64,000 nucleotides of DNA from Ureibacillus xyleni (GTDB lineage Bacteria; Bacillota; Bacilli; Bacillales_A; Planococcaceae), in NCBI RefSeq assembly GCF_900217795.1, contig NZ_OBMQ01000010.1, forward strand, positions 62,001-126,000, given 5' to 3'. A program made the position numbers and the translations under genes. This document shows, piece by piece, positions 46,169 through 54,810 of this stretch; within the stretch, counting starts at the first letter, position 1; every line of letters starts with the position of its first letter. The notes below the pieces were generated by a model. That model made no database searches and was not told the origin of the DNA. It saw only the letters and a program-made list of their open reading frames with translations.

Positions 46169-46579
46169 ATGCCAACACCTAGTATGGAGGACCATATCGA
46201 ACAAATTTATTTATTAATTGAAAATAAGGGATATGCGAGGGTGTCTGACATAGCTGAAGCATTATCGGTTCTTCCTTCCTCTGTAACTAAAATGGTTCAA
46301 AAATTAGATAAAGACGGATATTTAGTATACGAAAAATATCGTGGGCTAACACTAACATCAAAAGGTGAAAAACTAGGTAAACGTCTTGTAAAAAGGCATG
46401 AGTTACTGGAGCAATTTTTACGTCTTATTGGTGTAGACGAAGAACGAATATATGAAGATGTAGAAGGTATTGAACATCATTTAAGCTGGAATGCCATTGA
46501 CCGTATTGCTGATTTAGTACAATTACTAGAAGAAAATCAGCCATTTTTAAAAAAACTTGAAGAAATGAAAGAACAATAA
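46169..46579 (+). CDS. mntR: Manganese-responsive repressor MntR
   Basis: A 136-residue DtxR-family regulator that represses manganese importers when Mn2+ is plentiful. All six metal ligands of B. subtilis MntR are conserved at the same positions: Asp8, Glu11, His77, Glu99, Glu102 and His103. The winged helix ([14 protein letters not shown]...[16 protein letters not shown]) is nearly identical to that of B. subtilis. The start at 46169 has GTGAGGA eight bases upstream; the frame is open to 46007, but the extra sequence is not MntR-like. YitL follows closely. Confidence 0.95.
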   Translation: MPTPSMEDHIEQIYLLIENKGYARVSDIAEALSVLPSSVTKMVQKLDKDGYLVYEKYRGLTLTSKGEKLGKRLVKRHELLEQFLRLIGVDEERIYEDVEGIEHHLSWNAIDRIADLVQLLEENQPFLKKLEEMKEQ

Positions 46580-46611
46580 AATTTGCAATGGATTGGAAAG
46601 GAAAGACTAAA

Positions 46612-47466
46612 TTGAGCGAACTAAAATCAGGTGACGTTGTGGAATTAACTGTACTTGAAGAGCAAGGTTCAAAGTGGCTCTTAACAAATGGAGATTTAGA
46701 AATCCCTTTAAATAGTTCAGAATTACAACAACCTTTAGAAATAGGTGCAAAATTAAAAGTATTCTTATTTGCAGATCGCCGAGGTAATCTACAAGCAACA
46801 ACTGTGATTCCACAAATACTACAAGGCGATTATGGTTGGGCGCGGGTGATTAAAGTATCTAAAGAAGGAGCAACAGTTGATATTGGCTCAACTCGAGAGG
46901 TCCTTGTAAAAGGAGAAGATTTACCTCAGCTAACGGAACTTTGGCCACAAGTAGGCGATCACCTATATATTACACTTCGAACAGATCGTAATGGTGACTT
47001 ATTTGGACGATTAATTACAGAAGAAAAAGTAAATGAACTATACGAAGGTGCATTTGAAGAAATGCATAATAAAAATATTGCAGCACGACCTTACCGACTA
47101 TTACCTGTTGGCGCGTTCCTACTTGGAGTAGATGAACCGTACCGAATCTTTGTTCATAATTCTGAAATGGAAGCAGAACCTAGACTTGGTCAAGAAGTTT
47201 CTATCCGTGTAATTGATGTAAAAGAAGATGGGTCGTTAAATGGATCTATGTTGCCGCGGAAACATGAACGACTTGGAAAAGATGCTGAACAAATTTTACA
47301 CTATTTACAAAGTGTAGGTGGAAAAATGCCATTTGGAGACAAGTCCTCACCAGAAGAAATTTCTGAGATGTTCAAGATGAGTAAAGGGGCTTTTAAGCGA
47401 GCACTTGGCACCTTAATGAAAGCAGGAAAAATCAAGCAACAAGACGGATGGACCGAAATTATTTAG
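46612..47466 (+). CDS. yitL: S1-domain RNA-binding protein, CvfB/YitL family
   Basis: About 284 residues, with three to four tandem S1-like barrels (GDVVELTVLEEQGSKWLLTN, YGWARVIKVSKEGATVDIG, GQEVSIRVIDVKEDGSLNGS) and a C-terminal winged helix (DKSSPEEISEMFKMSKGAFK). Staphylococcal CvfB binds RNA and affects virulence gene expression; B. subtilis YitL is similar. I prefer the TTG at 46612, because GGAAAGGAAAG is correctly spaced and the family starts here, over the ATG at 46588. It is likely co-transcribed with mntR. Confidence 0.88.
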   Translation: MSELKSGDVVELTVLEEQGSKWLLTNGDLEIPLNSSELQQPLEIGAKLKVFLFADRRGNLQATTVIPQILQGDYGWARVIKVSKEGATVDIGSTREVLVKGEDLPQLTELWPQVGDHLYITLRTDRNGDLFGRLITEEKVNELYEGAFEEMHNKNIAARPYRLLPVGAFLLGVDEPYRIFVHNSEMEAEPRLGQEVSIRVIDVKEDGSLNGSMLPRKHERLGKDAEQILHYLQSVGGKMPFGDKSSPEEISEMFKMSKGAFKRALGTLMKAGKIKQQDGWTEII

Positions 47467-47474
47467 AGTAAGCA

Positions 47475-47513
47475 AAGTAAAAGGGGTATGTGGAACCTTT
47501 TACTTTTTTTATC
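47475..47513 (+). terminator. Terminator after yitL
   Basis: The stem AAGTAAAAGG / CCTTTTACTT is followed by seven T. Confidence 0.88.
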
Positions 47514-47541
47514 GTACTAATTTACGAAAGGGGTTAAGAAA

Positions 47542-48453
47542 ATGAAACAAAGATGGCTATCTATAGTCGCTGTATTTGCTTTGCTGTTCACAGTAATTGT
47601 CCCTACAAGCTCATTTGCTGCTACAAATGACGTAAAAGCAATCAATGAAAAGTTAGGCGTACCGATTGTAGTTTATGGAGCGAATTTATCAGAGCAAGAA
47701 AAATCAACAGTAAAAGATGCATTACAAGTAAATGAAGAACCAGAAGTAGATGAAATCACCGTATCAGGTGAAGATTTAGTTAAATATATAAAAGATAGTA
47801 ATGCAAGTTCAAGAATGTACTCATCAGCCAAAATTACACGTCAAGAAACCGGAAAAGGCCTAATTATTAGCATCGTTACACCTGATAACATTACGGAAGT
47901 TACTTCTGAAGTATACGCAAACGCAATGCTCACAGCTGGAATTGAAGATGCAGTAGTAGAAATCGCTGCTCCAAAACCAGTAACTGGACACTCTGCTTTA
48001 GTAGGAATTTACAAAGCATATGAAGTGAAAACAGGGGAAACTTTAGACATTGAGCGAACAGATGTTGCAAATGATGAATTATCTGTAGCGACTCAAATTG
48101 CACAGAATGCTAATATTAGCGATGAGAAAATTGCTGAATTATTAACAGGGATTAAACAACAAATTGCAGAACTAGATCCTGCAACGAAAGAAGAAGTTGC
48201 AAAAATCGTTGAAGATCAACTTGCAGCATTAAATATTCAGCTAAGCGAACAAGATCGTCAACTATTAGTGGACTTAATGGATCGTATTAGTAAACTTGAT
48301 ATTGATTTTACAAAACTTTCTGAGCAACTAACAGACTTAACAACGGCATTTGAAGAAAAGTTTGGAGATGTTCTTCAAGATGAAGGTTTCTGGACTGGTG
48401 TAAAAAACTTCTTTAATAACTTAATTGATACAATCTCATCTTGGTTTAAATAA
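47542..48453 (+). CDS. Secreted DUF1002 protein (YpuA-like)
   Basis: A 303-residue exported protein. The signal peptide has charged MKQR, a hydrophobic core and a likely cut after SFA near residue 26. The DUF1002 body (about 35-185) has VVYGANLSEQEKSTVKDAL and MYSSAKITRQETGKGL. A long coiled-coil region rich in Leu/Glu follows (about 195-275), with an aromatic C-terminus (FFNNLIDTISSWFK). B. subtilis YpuA is the closest match I know; its function is unknown. AAAGGGGTTAAG precedes the ATG. Confidence 0.85.
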   Translation: MKQRWLSIVAVFALLFTVIVPTSSFAATNDVKAINEKLGVPIVVYGANLSEQEKSTVKDALQVNEEPEVDEITVSGEDLVKYIKDSNASSRMYSSAKITRQETGKGLIISIVTPDNITEVTSEVYANAMLTAGIEDAVVEIAAPKPVTGHSALVGIYKAYEVKTGETLDIERTDVANDELSVATQIAQNANISDEKIAELLTGIKQQIAELDPATKEEVAKIVEDQLAALNIQLSEQDRQLLVDLMDRISKLDIDFTKLSEQLTDLTTAFEEKFGDVLQDEGFWTGVKNFFNNLIDTISSWFK

Positions 48454-48525
48454 TGTAATAAACGAGCAATTAAATTACAAATTGAGCATAACTATGTTAT
48501 ATTGATGCAAATGGGAGGGATGAAA

Positions 48526-48807
48526 ATGGATTTTAAATTTGCAGAAAAAAGTCCAAATCATTTTGCATATGAATATGAACAAGATGGAGAAAAGTTAGCT
48601 ATCATTGAATGGAATCTACGCAATGGAATCATGGATATGACGCATACTTATGTATCAGATACACTGCGCGGCCAAGGAGTAGCAAAGAAGCTATTAGATC
48701 AAGCGGCAGATTATGCAAGAGAAAATCATTATAAAATGAATCCGCTTTGTTCTTACGTTGTCGCATCCTTCGAAAAGAGTAACGCATACGACGATATAAA
48801 AGCATAA
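48526..48807 (+). CDS. Small GNAT-like acetyltransferase (YidJ/YjdJ type)
   Basis: A 93-residue compact N-acetyltransferase-like domain: MDMTHTYVSDTLRGQGVAKK with the acetyl-CoA loop RGQGVA, then LDQAADYARENHYKMNPLCS. These very short GNATs lack the N-terminal strands of full-size enzymes, and their substrates are unknown. GGGAGGG eight bases upstream supports ATG 48526 over the upstream ATGs at 48502 and 48505. A terminator follows. Confidence 0.85.
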   Translation: MDFKFAEKSPNHFAYEYEQDGEKLAIIEWNLRNGIMDMTHTYVSDTLRGQGVAKKLLDQAADYARENHYKMNPLCSYVVASFEKSNAYDDIKA

Positions 48808-48812
48808 AAATT

Positions 48813-48852
48813 AAGGCAATCAAGTTGATATAACAATTTGATTGCCTTTTCA
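48813..48852. terminator. Terminator between convergent small genes
   Basis: The perfect 11-bp stem AAGGCAATCAA / TTGATTGCCTT is followed by TTTTCATTT. It can also serve the small minus-strand gene ending at 48866. Confidence 0.85.
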
Positions 48853-48865
48853 TTTGTTCTTTATG

Positions 48866-48973
48866 CTAATAAAAGAGATGTGTAAAAGCAAAAATAAGAG
48901 AAGTTAAAACAGATGATGCAACGATAATCGAAGTAATTTCTTTCCAATCATAAGTGAAATCATTTTCATTCAT
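48866..48973 (-). CDS. Small membrane protein, 35 residues
   Basis: Its product starts MNENDFTYDWKEITSII and has one hydrophobic helix (about residues 15-33, IIVASSVLTSLIFAF). AAAGGAGGCAC is ideally spaced before the ATG, among the best ribosome sites in the window. It ends next to a terminator usable from the minus strand. These features make it a credible small gene despite its size. Function unknown. Confidence 0.65.
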   Translation of the reverse strand: MNENDFTYDWKEITSIIVASSVLTSLIFAFTHLFY

Positions 48974-49259
48974 TGTTTAGTGCCTCCTTTTTGAATGCTT
49001 TAGTCCTTTGTCTATTTTTACTGTAGAATTTTGGGGAATTTATTAGAAATATGGTATCTTTTTAGTTGTGATATATGTTAATATAGAATGTTTGCAATTA
49101 AAAATAGAACAGATATATAAGAATATTCAACTGAACTAGAAAGTATTACTAAAAAAGTGTAATATCCTCCGTTAAGACTACATTTCAATATTTATCCTTA
49201 GATAAACAGTTGAAAATAGGGAAAAGTAATTGTTAGAAGATGATTTGGAGGGATGAAAA
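48974..49259. other. AT-rich intergenic region
   Basis: It lies between the divergent 35-residue and 95-residue protein genes and holds their promoters. I see no other gene and no clear operator. GGAGGGATG at the right end is the ribosome site of the next gene. Confidence 0.5.
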
Positions 49260-49547
49260 ATGGCGAGGTTGAAAGGAAAAGGAATTGTAATATCAGCATT
49301 AGTGGCTGGTGCAGCGTCTTATTTGAGCAAAAAAAATAATAGGGAAAAAGCAATACAAATGATTAGTAATATCTTTGGATCAAAAACCGACCCTAACTAC
49401 GATAATAATTCATTAAAGGAAATAGCAGAAACGCCTGCAAGCACGACAAACCAGAGAATTCGTGAAAACAACTTTGTAGGGGAAGGTGGAGCACAAACAG
49501 CCCTCGCTTACTATAATGAAAGTAATCAACAGCCGTATTTACATTAA
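49260..49547 (+). CDS. Uncharacterised small protein, 95 residues
   Basis: It starts MARLKGKGIVISALVAGAAS, where a short hydrophobic stretch may be a weak membrane helix. A basic segment (KKNNREKAIQMIS) and a polar tail (NNFVGEGGAQTALAYYNESN) follow. I do not recognise a family. GGAGGGATG precedes the ATG. The stop is immediately followed by an 18-bp terminator hairpin that also terminates the convergent MFS gene. Confidence 0.7.
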   Translation: MARLKGKGIVISALVAGAASYLSKKNNREKAIQMISNIFGSKTDPNYDNNSLKEIAETPASTTNQRIRENNFVGEGGAQTALAYYNESNQQPYLH

Positions 49548-49592
49548 AAAGAAGTCAACAATTCCCTAAGTGGAGAATTGTTGACTTCTTTT
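49547..49592. terminator. 18-bp bidirectional terminator overlapping an MFS gene end
   Basis: A perfect 18-bp stem (starting AAAAGAAGTCAACAATTC) with a 10-nt loop. It holds the last codons and stop of the minus-strand MFS gene and the last base of the plus-strand stop. Confidence 0.93.
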
Positions 49593-50720
49593 ATTTATCA
49601 AAACGACTAGGGAAAATAAAAGTAAAATCACACCTGTAAATAGGAATCCTTGTGAAATACTTAACTGTAGCAAACCCAATACAGAAGAGCCAACAACAAC
49701 CCCTAATGAGAAAAATGCATAAAAGTATCCATATGCTTTTCCTCTCACTTTTTCGTCGGTAGAATCTATTAGAAGTGCATTAATAGAGGGGAATAATAAA
49801 CCAAATCCTATACCATAGCTAGCCATAGCGAGATAAAGAACGACAATTACTGTCGAAACGCTTAATAAAAGCAGGGAGGACCCCATTAAAGCTATACCTA
49901 AAGAAAGTGTATAAATAGGAGCTACTTTATCAAATATTCGATTTGTTGGTAATATGAACACTAACACAGCAACGACTCCAAATGTACTTAATAAAGTACC
50001 ACTAACTTTTGAATCATAACCAAGTACAACGGTTTGTAGGGGCAATAGATAAGCAATTACACCTTGGGCAAACATAAGGAAAAATGCACCCCAAAATGCT
50101 TTAATTACCCCAGGATTGCGGAATAAATAGCGCACTTTTATTGAATCCTTTTCTTTATAAGAATTTGTTATTTTTCGTTTAATACTGATTCTTCTTAAAA
50201 CAAAAATCGCAATAACTCCGATTAGTAGCATACAAATACCGGAAATACTAAAAACAAATGGGACAGATGTTCTGCTTGCTAATATACCGCTAAATGCAGG
50301 ACCAGTAATTGCTGCGATACCGACAAAAGCTCCTGAAAGCGCACTGCTTTTACCCCTTTCTTCTTTAACCATTATAGTTGAATGGTAAGTAAATGCAGCA
50401 GGAACAATCAAACCTGCAACAAGTCCGTGTACAAATCTTATGATAAGTAGGGAAAGTGCATCGTTAACCACTCCATATGACAATAGTGAAAGACCTGTTG
50501 AAACAAGGCCTAATGGTAAGAGAATAGACGGGCCTTTACGATCCGTCCAAAATCCAGAAATGACATTTCCAAAGGTATTTGAAAAAGAATACATTCCGAC
50601 TGCGAGTCCAGTAATAAATGAAGAAGCTCCAACAGATTTTGCAAAGGTACTCATTACTGGTAACTGCGTAAATAAGTCAAAAAAGGAAAAGAAAATAACC
50701 GTATATATAAAGTATTTCAT
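49566..50720 (-). CDS. MFS transporter
   Basis: A 384-residue carrier with about 12 helices. The motif A loop reads GFWTDRKGPSILLPLG after helix 2, and HGLVAGLIVPAAFTYHSTIM follows helix 4. It resembles small drug or sugar-efflux MFS proteins of the YfmO/YttB kind; the substrate is unknown. TTAGGGGCG precedes the ATG. The final codons are part of the shared terminator hairpin. Confidence 0.85.
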   Translation of the reverse strand: MKYFIYTVIFFSFFDLFTQLPVMSTFAKSVGASSFITGLAVGMYSFSNTFGNVISGFWTDRKGPSILLPLGLVSTGLSLLSYGVVNDALSLLIIRFVHGLVAGLIVPAAFTYHSTIMVKEERGKSSALSGAFVGIAAITGPAFSGILASRTSVPFVFSISGICMLLIGVIAIFVLRRISIKRKITNSYKEKDSIKVRYLFRNPGVIKAFWGAFFLMFAQGVIAYLLPLQTVVLGYDSKVSGTLLSTFGVVAVLVFILPTNRIFDKVAPIYTLSLGIALMGSSLLLLSVSTVIVVLYLAMASYGIGFGLLFPSINALLIDSTDEKVRGKAYGYFYAFFSLGVVVGSSVLGLLQLSISQGFLFTGVILLLFSLVVLINKRSQQFST

Positions 50721-50811
50721 ATAAAATCGCCCCTAATGATACACAATCTTGTTTCAATTATATCATTAAAAGAAGTATTTAAATTATATCTTTTTATTTA
50801 AAAGTAGATTC

Positions 50812-50852
50812 AAAAAAATTGCCCCGAAAACATTTTGATGCTTTCGGGGCAA
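50812..50852 (-). terminator. Terminator after the CoA-transferase gene
   Basis: The perfect stem TTGCCCCGAAA / TTTCGGGGCAA is followed on the minus strand by TTTTTTTG. Confidence 0.92.
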
Positions 50853-50860
50853 TTCCTATA

Positions 50861-52381
50861 TTAAGCGTTTGTAGTTTCTTTTTTCATTGTTTTGTTTTTA
50901 GCAAGGTTTACATGCCAAGAAAGAGCTTCCTCTAAGATATGAGGAGTTTGTGCATTACCTGTTGCTTCTACAGCACGGTTGTAGTAATCCCATAATTGCT
51001 CTTTGAAATCAGGGTGAGCACAGTTTTCAATAATTAAAGACACACGTTCTTTTGGAGCTAGACCACGTAAGTCCGCAATACCTTGTTCAGTTACTATTAC
51101 ATCTACATCGTGTTCTGTATGGTCTACGTGAGATACCATTGGAACGATTGACGAAATAGCGCCACCTTTAGCGTATGATTTCGTTACGAAAATACCTAGA
51201 CGAGCATTACGAGCGAAGTCACCAGAACCGCCGATACCGTTCATCATTTTTGTTCCTGAAACGTGTGTAGAGTTAACGTTACCGTAAATATCTAACTCAA
51301 GAGCAGTGTTGATTGAGATTAATCCCAAACGACGGATAAGCTCTGGGTGGTTAGAGATTTCTTGTGGACGTAAAACGATTTTGTCAGCATATTTTTCTAA
51401 GTTGCCATATACACGTTGTTGTAATTCTTCAGTAAGAGTAATAGAAGTTGCAGCTGCAAAACGAACTTTACCAGCATCGATTAAGTTGAATACAGCATCT
51501 TGTAAAACTTCTGAAGCTACAACTAAGTTTTCGAATTCTGAATCAGCAAAACCGTCAAGTACAGCGTTTGCTACAGAACCTACACCAGATTGTAAAGGCA
51601 TTAACTCATTTGTTAGGCGTCCAGCTTTAATTTCAGCGCGGAAGAAGTCTAATAAAAGGTTTGCCATTGTTTGTGTTTCCTCATCTGGAGGAACGATTAA
51701 TGAAGGCGCATCTGGCTCTTCAGAAACTACGATTGCTTGAATTTTATCTAAATCAACACGAATACCGATTTCACCAATACGTTGTTCAGCGTTTGTCATT
51801 GGAATTGGTTCTCGTTGACCTTGTTCTGCTGGAACATAAATATCGTGAATACCGATTAAGCTTTCAGGATGTGAGATGTTTAATTCGATAATAATGTTTT
51901 CAGCATATTGAGCAAAGATTGGTGAGTTACCAACAGAGTTTGTTGGGATAATCAAACCATCTTCAGTAATTGCAACTGCTTCTAAGATTAAATGTTTAAT
52001 TGGTCCAATAATACCTTGGCGTACTAACTCAGCATTATGTGAAAGGTGAGCATCAACATAAGAAATTTCACCTTTGTTAATTAAACCACGCATTACAGCG
52101 TCCCCTTGGAAAGGTCCACGTTTGTTAATTACACCAGCATCAGCTAAGTAGTTGTCCACTTCTGGCCCTAAAGAAGCCCCTGTATATACATCGATTTTAA
52201 ATTTTTCGTTTTTTGCTCTTTCAACTAATGCCATTGGTACAACTTTTGCATCCCCTGCACGAGTGAACCCTGACATAGCAACTACAGTACCGTCTTCAAT
52301 TAAAGCAGCTGCTTCTTGTGCAGATACTACTTTCTCTGCTAATTGTTTTAAACCTAGGCGTTTCTCAACTCTTGGATCCAT
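50861..52381 (-). CDS. Acetyl-CoA hydrolase / succinate CoA-transferase family
   Basis: A 506-residue class I CoA-transferase-fold enzyme of the Ach1/Cat1/ScpC group. GFTRAGDAKVVPMALVERA opens the first half. The CoA-binding loop MNGIGGSGDFARNARLGIFV is in the second, as is EQGIADLRGLAPKERV. It moves CoA between acetate and succinate or hydrolyses acetyl-CoA, hence acetate metabolism. I choose ATG 52381, with GGGGGAGGA seven bases upstream, over the TTG at 52399. The next gene upstream on the same strand is a LytTR regulator that may control it. Confidence 0.92.
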   Translation of the reverse strand: MDPRVEKRLGLKQLAEKVVSAQEAAALIEDGTVVAMSGFTRAGDAKVVPMALVERAKNEKFKIDVYTGASLGPEVDNYLADAGVINKRGPFQGDAVMRGLINKGEISYVDAHLSHNAELVRQGIIGPIKHLILEAVAITEDGLIIPTNSVGNSPIFAQYAENIIIELNISHPESLIGIHDIYVPAEQGQREPIPMTNAEQRIGEIGIRVDLDKIQAIVVSEEPDAPSLIVPPDEETQTMANLLLDFFRAEIKAGRLTNELMPLQSGVGSVANAVLDGFADSEFENLVVASEVLQDAVFNLIDAGKVRFAAATSITLTEELQQRVYGNLEKYADKIVLRPQEISNHPELIRRLGLISINTALELDIYGNVNSTHVSGTKMMNGIGGSGDFARNARLGIFVTKSYAKGGAISSIVPMVSHVDHTEHDVDVIVTEQGIADLRGLAPKERVSLIIENCAHPDFKEQLWDYYNRAVEATGNAQTPHILEEALSWHVNLAKNKTMKKETTNA

Positions 52382-52664
52382 TATAAAATCCTCCCCCAAA
52401 ATAGATATAAAACTAAAAATTATGTAGAATTTTCTGTACTTTTAGTCGAATAATGTTTCAACTTGTATAATGATAATACCACCATATTGTCACAAATTCT
52501 TCATGATTAACATGAAAGTGCTTAAATCTTGTATTTTCGAGAATATTCGCAACTAAACGATAGATTTTTTGTAAAATTAAAGAAGGTGTGACTTTTAATA
52601 AGTGTAAAATTATAGCGAAAAATGGTGAATTGATTAAGGGAGTATAGAAACTAGTTAAACAATC
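52382..52664. other. Promoter region of the CoA-transferase gene
   Basis: About 280 AT-rich bases with no gene-like frame. I see no clear direct repeats of the LytTR-site kind and no cre consensus match. Confidence 0.5.
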
Positions 52665-52704
52665 AAAAAAGGCGCTGTAGAGGTTAACCTTCTACAACGC
52701 CTTA
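52665..52704 (-). terminator. Terminator after the LytTR gene
   Basis: A near-perfect stem (AAGGCGCTGTAGAGGTT with AACCTTCTACAACGCCTT) is followed on the minus strand by TTTTTTGATT. Confidence 0.92.
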
Positions 52705-52707
52705 ATA

Positions 52708-53358
52708 TTAAAAACCTAAAGAACGACGGAAATAACTTGCATATCTTTGACTTACCGGAATTCTCGTACCGTCTTTCATAATTAATAAGAATGTTGAATG
52801 TGAATCTGGTTGGATTTCCTCAATATAGTCGATATTGACAATATATGAACGGTGGCATCGGATAAAAGAATCTGGTGCCAAGAATAATTCTAAATCACTT
52901 AAATTTAGACGGTGATATCCTTCTCTACTCATTGTTTTTACAAAAGTTTTTCGTAATTGAGTTTCAAGGTAAATAACTTGATTATGTTTAATCGGATACC
53001 AGCAATCATCTATTTTAATTGTAATATAGTTTGTTAAAAATGGAGATGGCTTTTGTGGGAATATTGCTGTAACAGATCCCTTTGTTTCACCTTCTTCAAT
53101 TAATGGAATACTCATGCCGTAATATGGAACTCCGAATACATCAGACTCAATATAAGTATTGATTTTTTGTCCATATGTAAGAGCTTGATGTGCTGCAGAC
53201 CCTTCTTTAATTGGATCGCCAGGTTTTATTTTTAAATCAACCTTTTTACTTGGTTGATAATACAGATATTCATTCGTATCTGAAATGGCTATAGACGTAT
53301 TTTCAGGGAAGAAATCTTTAATGACATCCATAATTTCTTCAATTTGTTTTGGATCCAC
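52708..53358 (-). CDS. LytTR DNA-binding regulator with N-terminal sensor domain
   Basis: About 216 residues. The N-terminal ~115 residues look like a PAS/GAF-type sensor (ISDTNEYLYYQPSKKVDLKI...AAHQALTYGQKINTYIE...YGMSIPLIE). The C-terminal ~100 residues are a LytTR domain (YLETQLRKTFVKT, FIRCHRSYIVNIDYIEEI, IPVSQRYASYFRR). There is no receiver domain, so it is not a classical response regulator and probably senses a metabolite directly. The start is GTG 53358 with AAGAGGTG eight bases upstream. It lies just upstream of the CoA-transferase gene. Confidence 0.87.
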   Translation of the reverse strand: MDPKQIEEIMDVIKDFFPENTSIAISDTNEYLYYQPSKKVDLKIKPGDPIKEGSAAHQALTYGQKINTYIESDVFGVPYYGMSIPLIEEGETKGSVTAIFPQKPSPFLTNYITIKIDDCWYPIKHNQVIYLETQLRKTFVKTMSREGYHRLNLSDLELFLAPDSFIRCHRSYIVNIDYIEEIQPDSHSTFLLIMKDGTRIPVSQRYASYFRRSLGF

Positions 53359-53866
53359 TTTATTACACCTCTTTTTTGTATACATATATCATATATTCTA
53401 CTACATAATTATATAAATGAAATAGAGAAGATTGCGGAATAATTTAGGAATTTTTCGCTAGTAAAAAAATTTTCTTCTTATTTTTGTCACTTTTTCAGTT
53501 TTCATTCTCGAAATAGTGTAACTTATTAAAAGGAAATTATACAATTATAAGGTAAATAACCTATTCATAGTGTAAAAGATAATAATAACCTATTATCCAC
53601 ACATTTGGAAAATTAAGTTGAAAAAAAATGAAATTATGGTAATATTCAGGTTAGTTACTACTGGATAATTCTTTATTCTCATTTATCTACTACTAAAATT
53701 GAAATATTTAGCATAATATACTCAATAGGTCATTTTTTTTATTGCAGAAATTTATTAAAGAATCAATATACATAATTCATATAGGTATATTAGAATACTA
53801 GAAGTTCATTATTGCTTTTGAAAAACAATTATGCAAATTGCATTCTGAAGAAAGATGGGATAATCT
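53359..53866. other. 508-bp AT-rich intergenic region
   Basis: It lies between the divergent LytTR and AraC genes. No coding frame is supported. It contains an 11-bp direct repeat AATAACCTATT at 53565-53575 and 53584-53594. The rest is very AT-rich with many A/T runs. Confidence 0.6.
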
Positions 53867-54661
53867 ATGCAGCTACACCAACATTCAATATCGGAAACAA
53901 TTTCAAAAAGGTATTTTCAGGAAATTGATAGTATAAATCAATATAACGGAATTGAGGAATTTTTTAATATTGAATCAAAGCTGTTATTTGAAATCTTTCA
54001 CTTAGAGGGAACAAAAGCGAAAAAATCTTTACACGAAATCATTGATATTCTTTCTATTCGTTTCGGTAAACAAGTAATTAAAGTAGTGAGAAATTACTTT
54101 GCCATTTTATCGTCTATTGTCGCTAGAAAATTGCTAGATAACCAAGTGCCTTCAAAGAAAGCGTTTGCCTTTAATCTAGCTTGTGTCGACATGATTGAGA
54201 ATAAAATGAAGGATGCTGAATTTTTACAGTTCGCTGATGATTTAATCGATTTCTATGTTTACTTCATCGCAGACCGAAAACAGCCTACATTCCGACATCA
54301 AACAGTAAATAAAGTAATAATGTACATAAATGATGAACTAGAAAATGACCTAACAGTAGAAAGTATAGCACAAAAGTTTCATATAAGTACTAGCCATTTA
54401 TCACGTATATTTAGAGAACATGTCGGTATTACATTAGTTGAATACCTAAATGTTCGTAGAGTAGAAGAATCTCAATACTATCTGAGGCATACAAATAAAA
54501 GTATAACATCAATATCTGAACAGTTCCATTTTTGTAATCAAAGTTATTTTACTAGAATTTTTAAGAAGTATACTGGGGTTACACCGAAACATTTTAGAGA
54601 CGAATTACATCATGAATTTTACAGATTTGAAATTCCTGAAGTGGATTTAGAAAGAGTATAA
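53867..54661 (+). CDS. AraC family transcriptional regulator
   Basis: A 264-residue protein. The N-terminal ~150 residues are helical, without a recognisable cupin ligand domain. The C-terminal ~100 residues carry the AraC double HTH (DLTVESIAQKFHISTSHLSR and SITSISEQFHFCNQSYFTRI, then FKKYTGVTPKHFRDE). This layout resembles the YesN/AdaA-type C-terminal domain with a novel sensor. The target is unknown. AAGAAAGATGGGA precedes the ATG. A hairpin follows at 54676-54698. Confidence 0.88.
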   Translation: MQLHQHSISETISKRYFQEIDSINQYNGIEEFFNIESKLLFEIFHLEGTKAKKSLHEIIDILSIRFGKQVIKVVRNYFAILSSIVARKLLDNQVPSKKAFAFNLACVDMIENKMKDAEFLQFADDLIDFYVYFIADRKQPTFRHQTVNKVIMYINDELENDLTVESIAQKFHISTSHLSRIFREHVGITLVEYLNVRRVEESQYYLRHTNKSITSISEQFHFCNQSYFTRIFKKYTGVTPKHFRDELHHEFYRFEIPEVDLERV

Positions 54662-54675
54662 ACTTTAATTTGATG

Positions 54676-54705
54676 CAGTTGGCAGATATTGCCGACTGTA
54701 TTTCT
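54676..54705 (+). terminator. Probable terminator after the araC-like gene
   Basis: The stem CAGTTGGCA / TGCCGACTG, with a 5-nt loop and one G-U pair, is followed by TATTTCTCTTCT. Confidence 0.7.
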
Positions 54706-54810
54706 CTTCTATTCTAATTTTTAAAGTGAATATATTGTACCTGCTAATTGATATTCACATTTCTTTTACTGTATACTTCATTTTAGCGAAAATATTTAGT
54801 AGGTGGAAAA

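Noticed and set aside
53565-53594. Short direct repeat read as a CRISPR or iteron
   Set aside because: Only two 11-bp units, no regular spacers and no cas or replication genes nearby.
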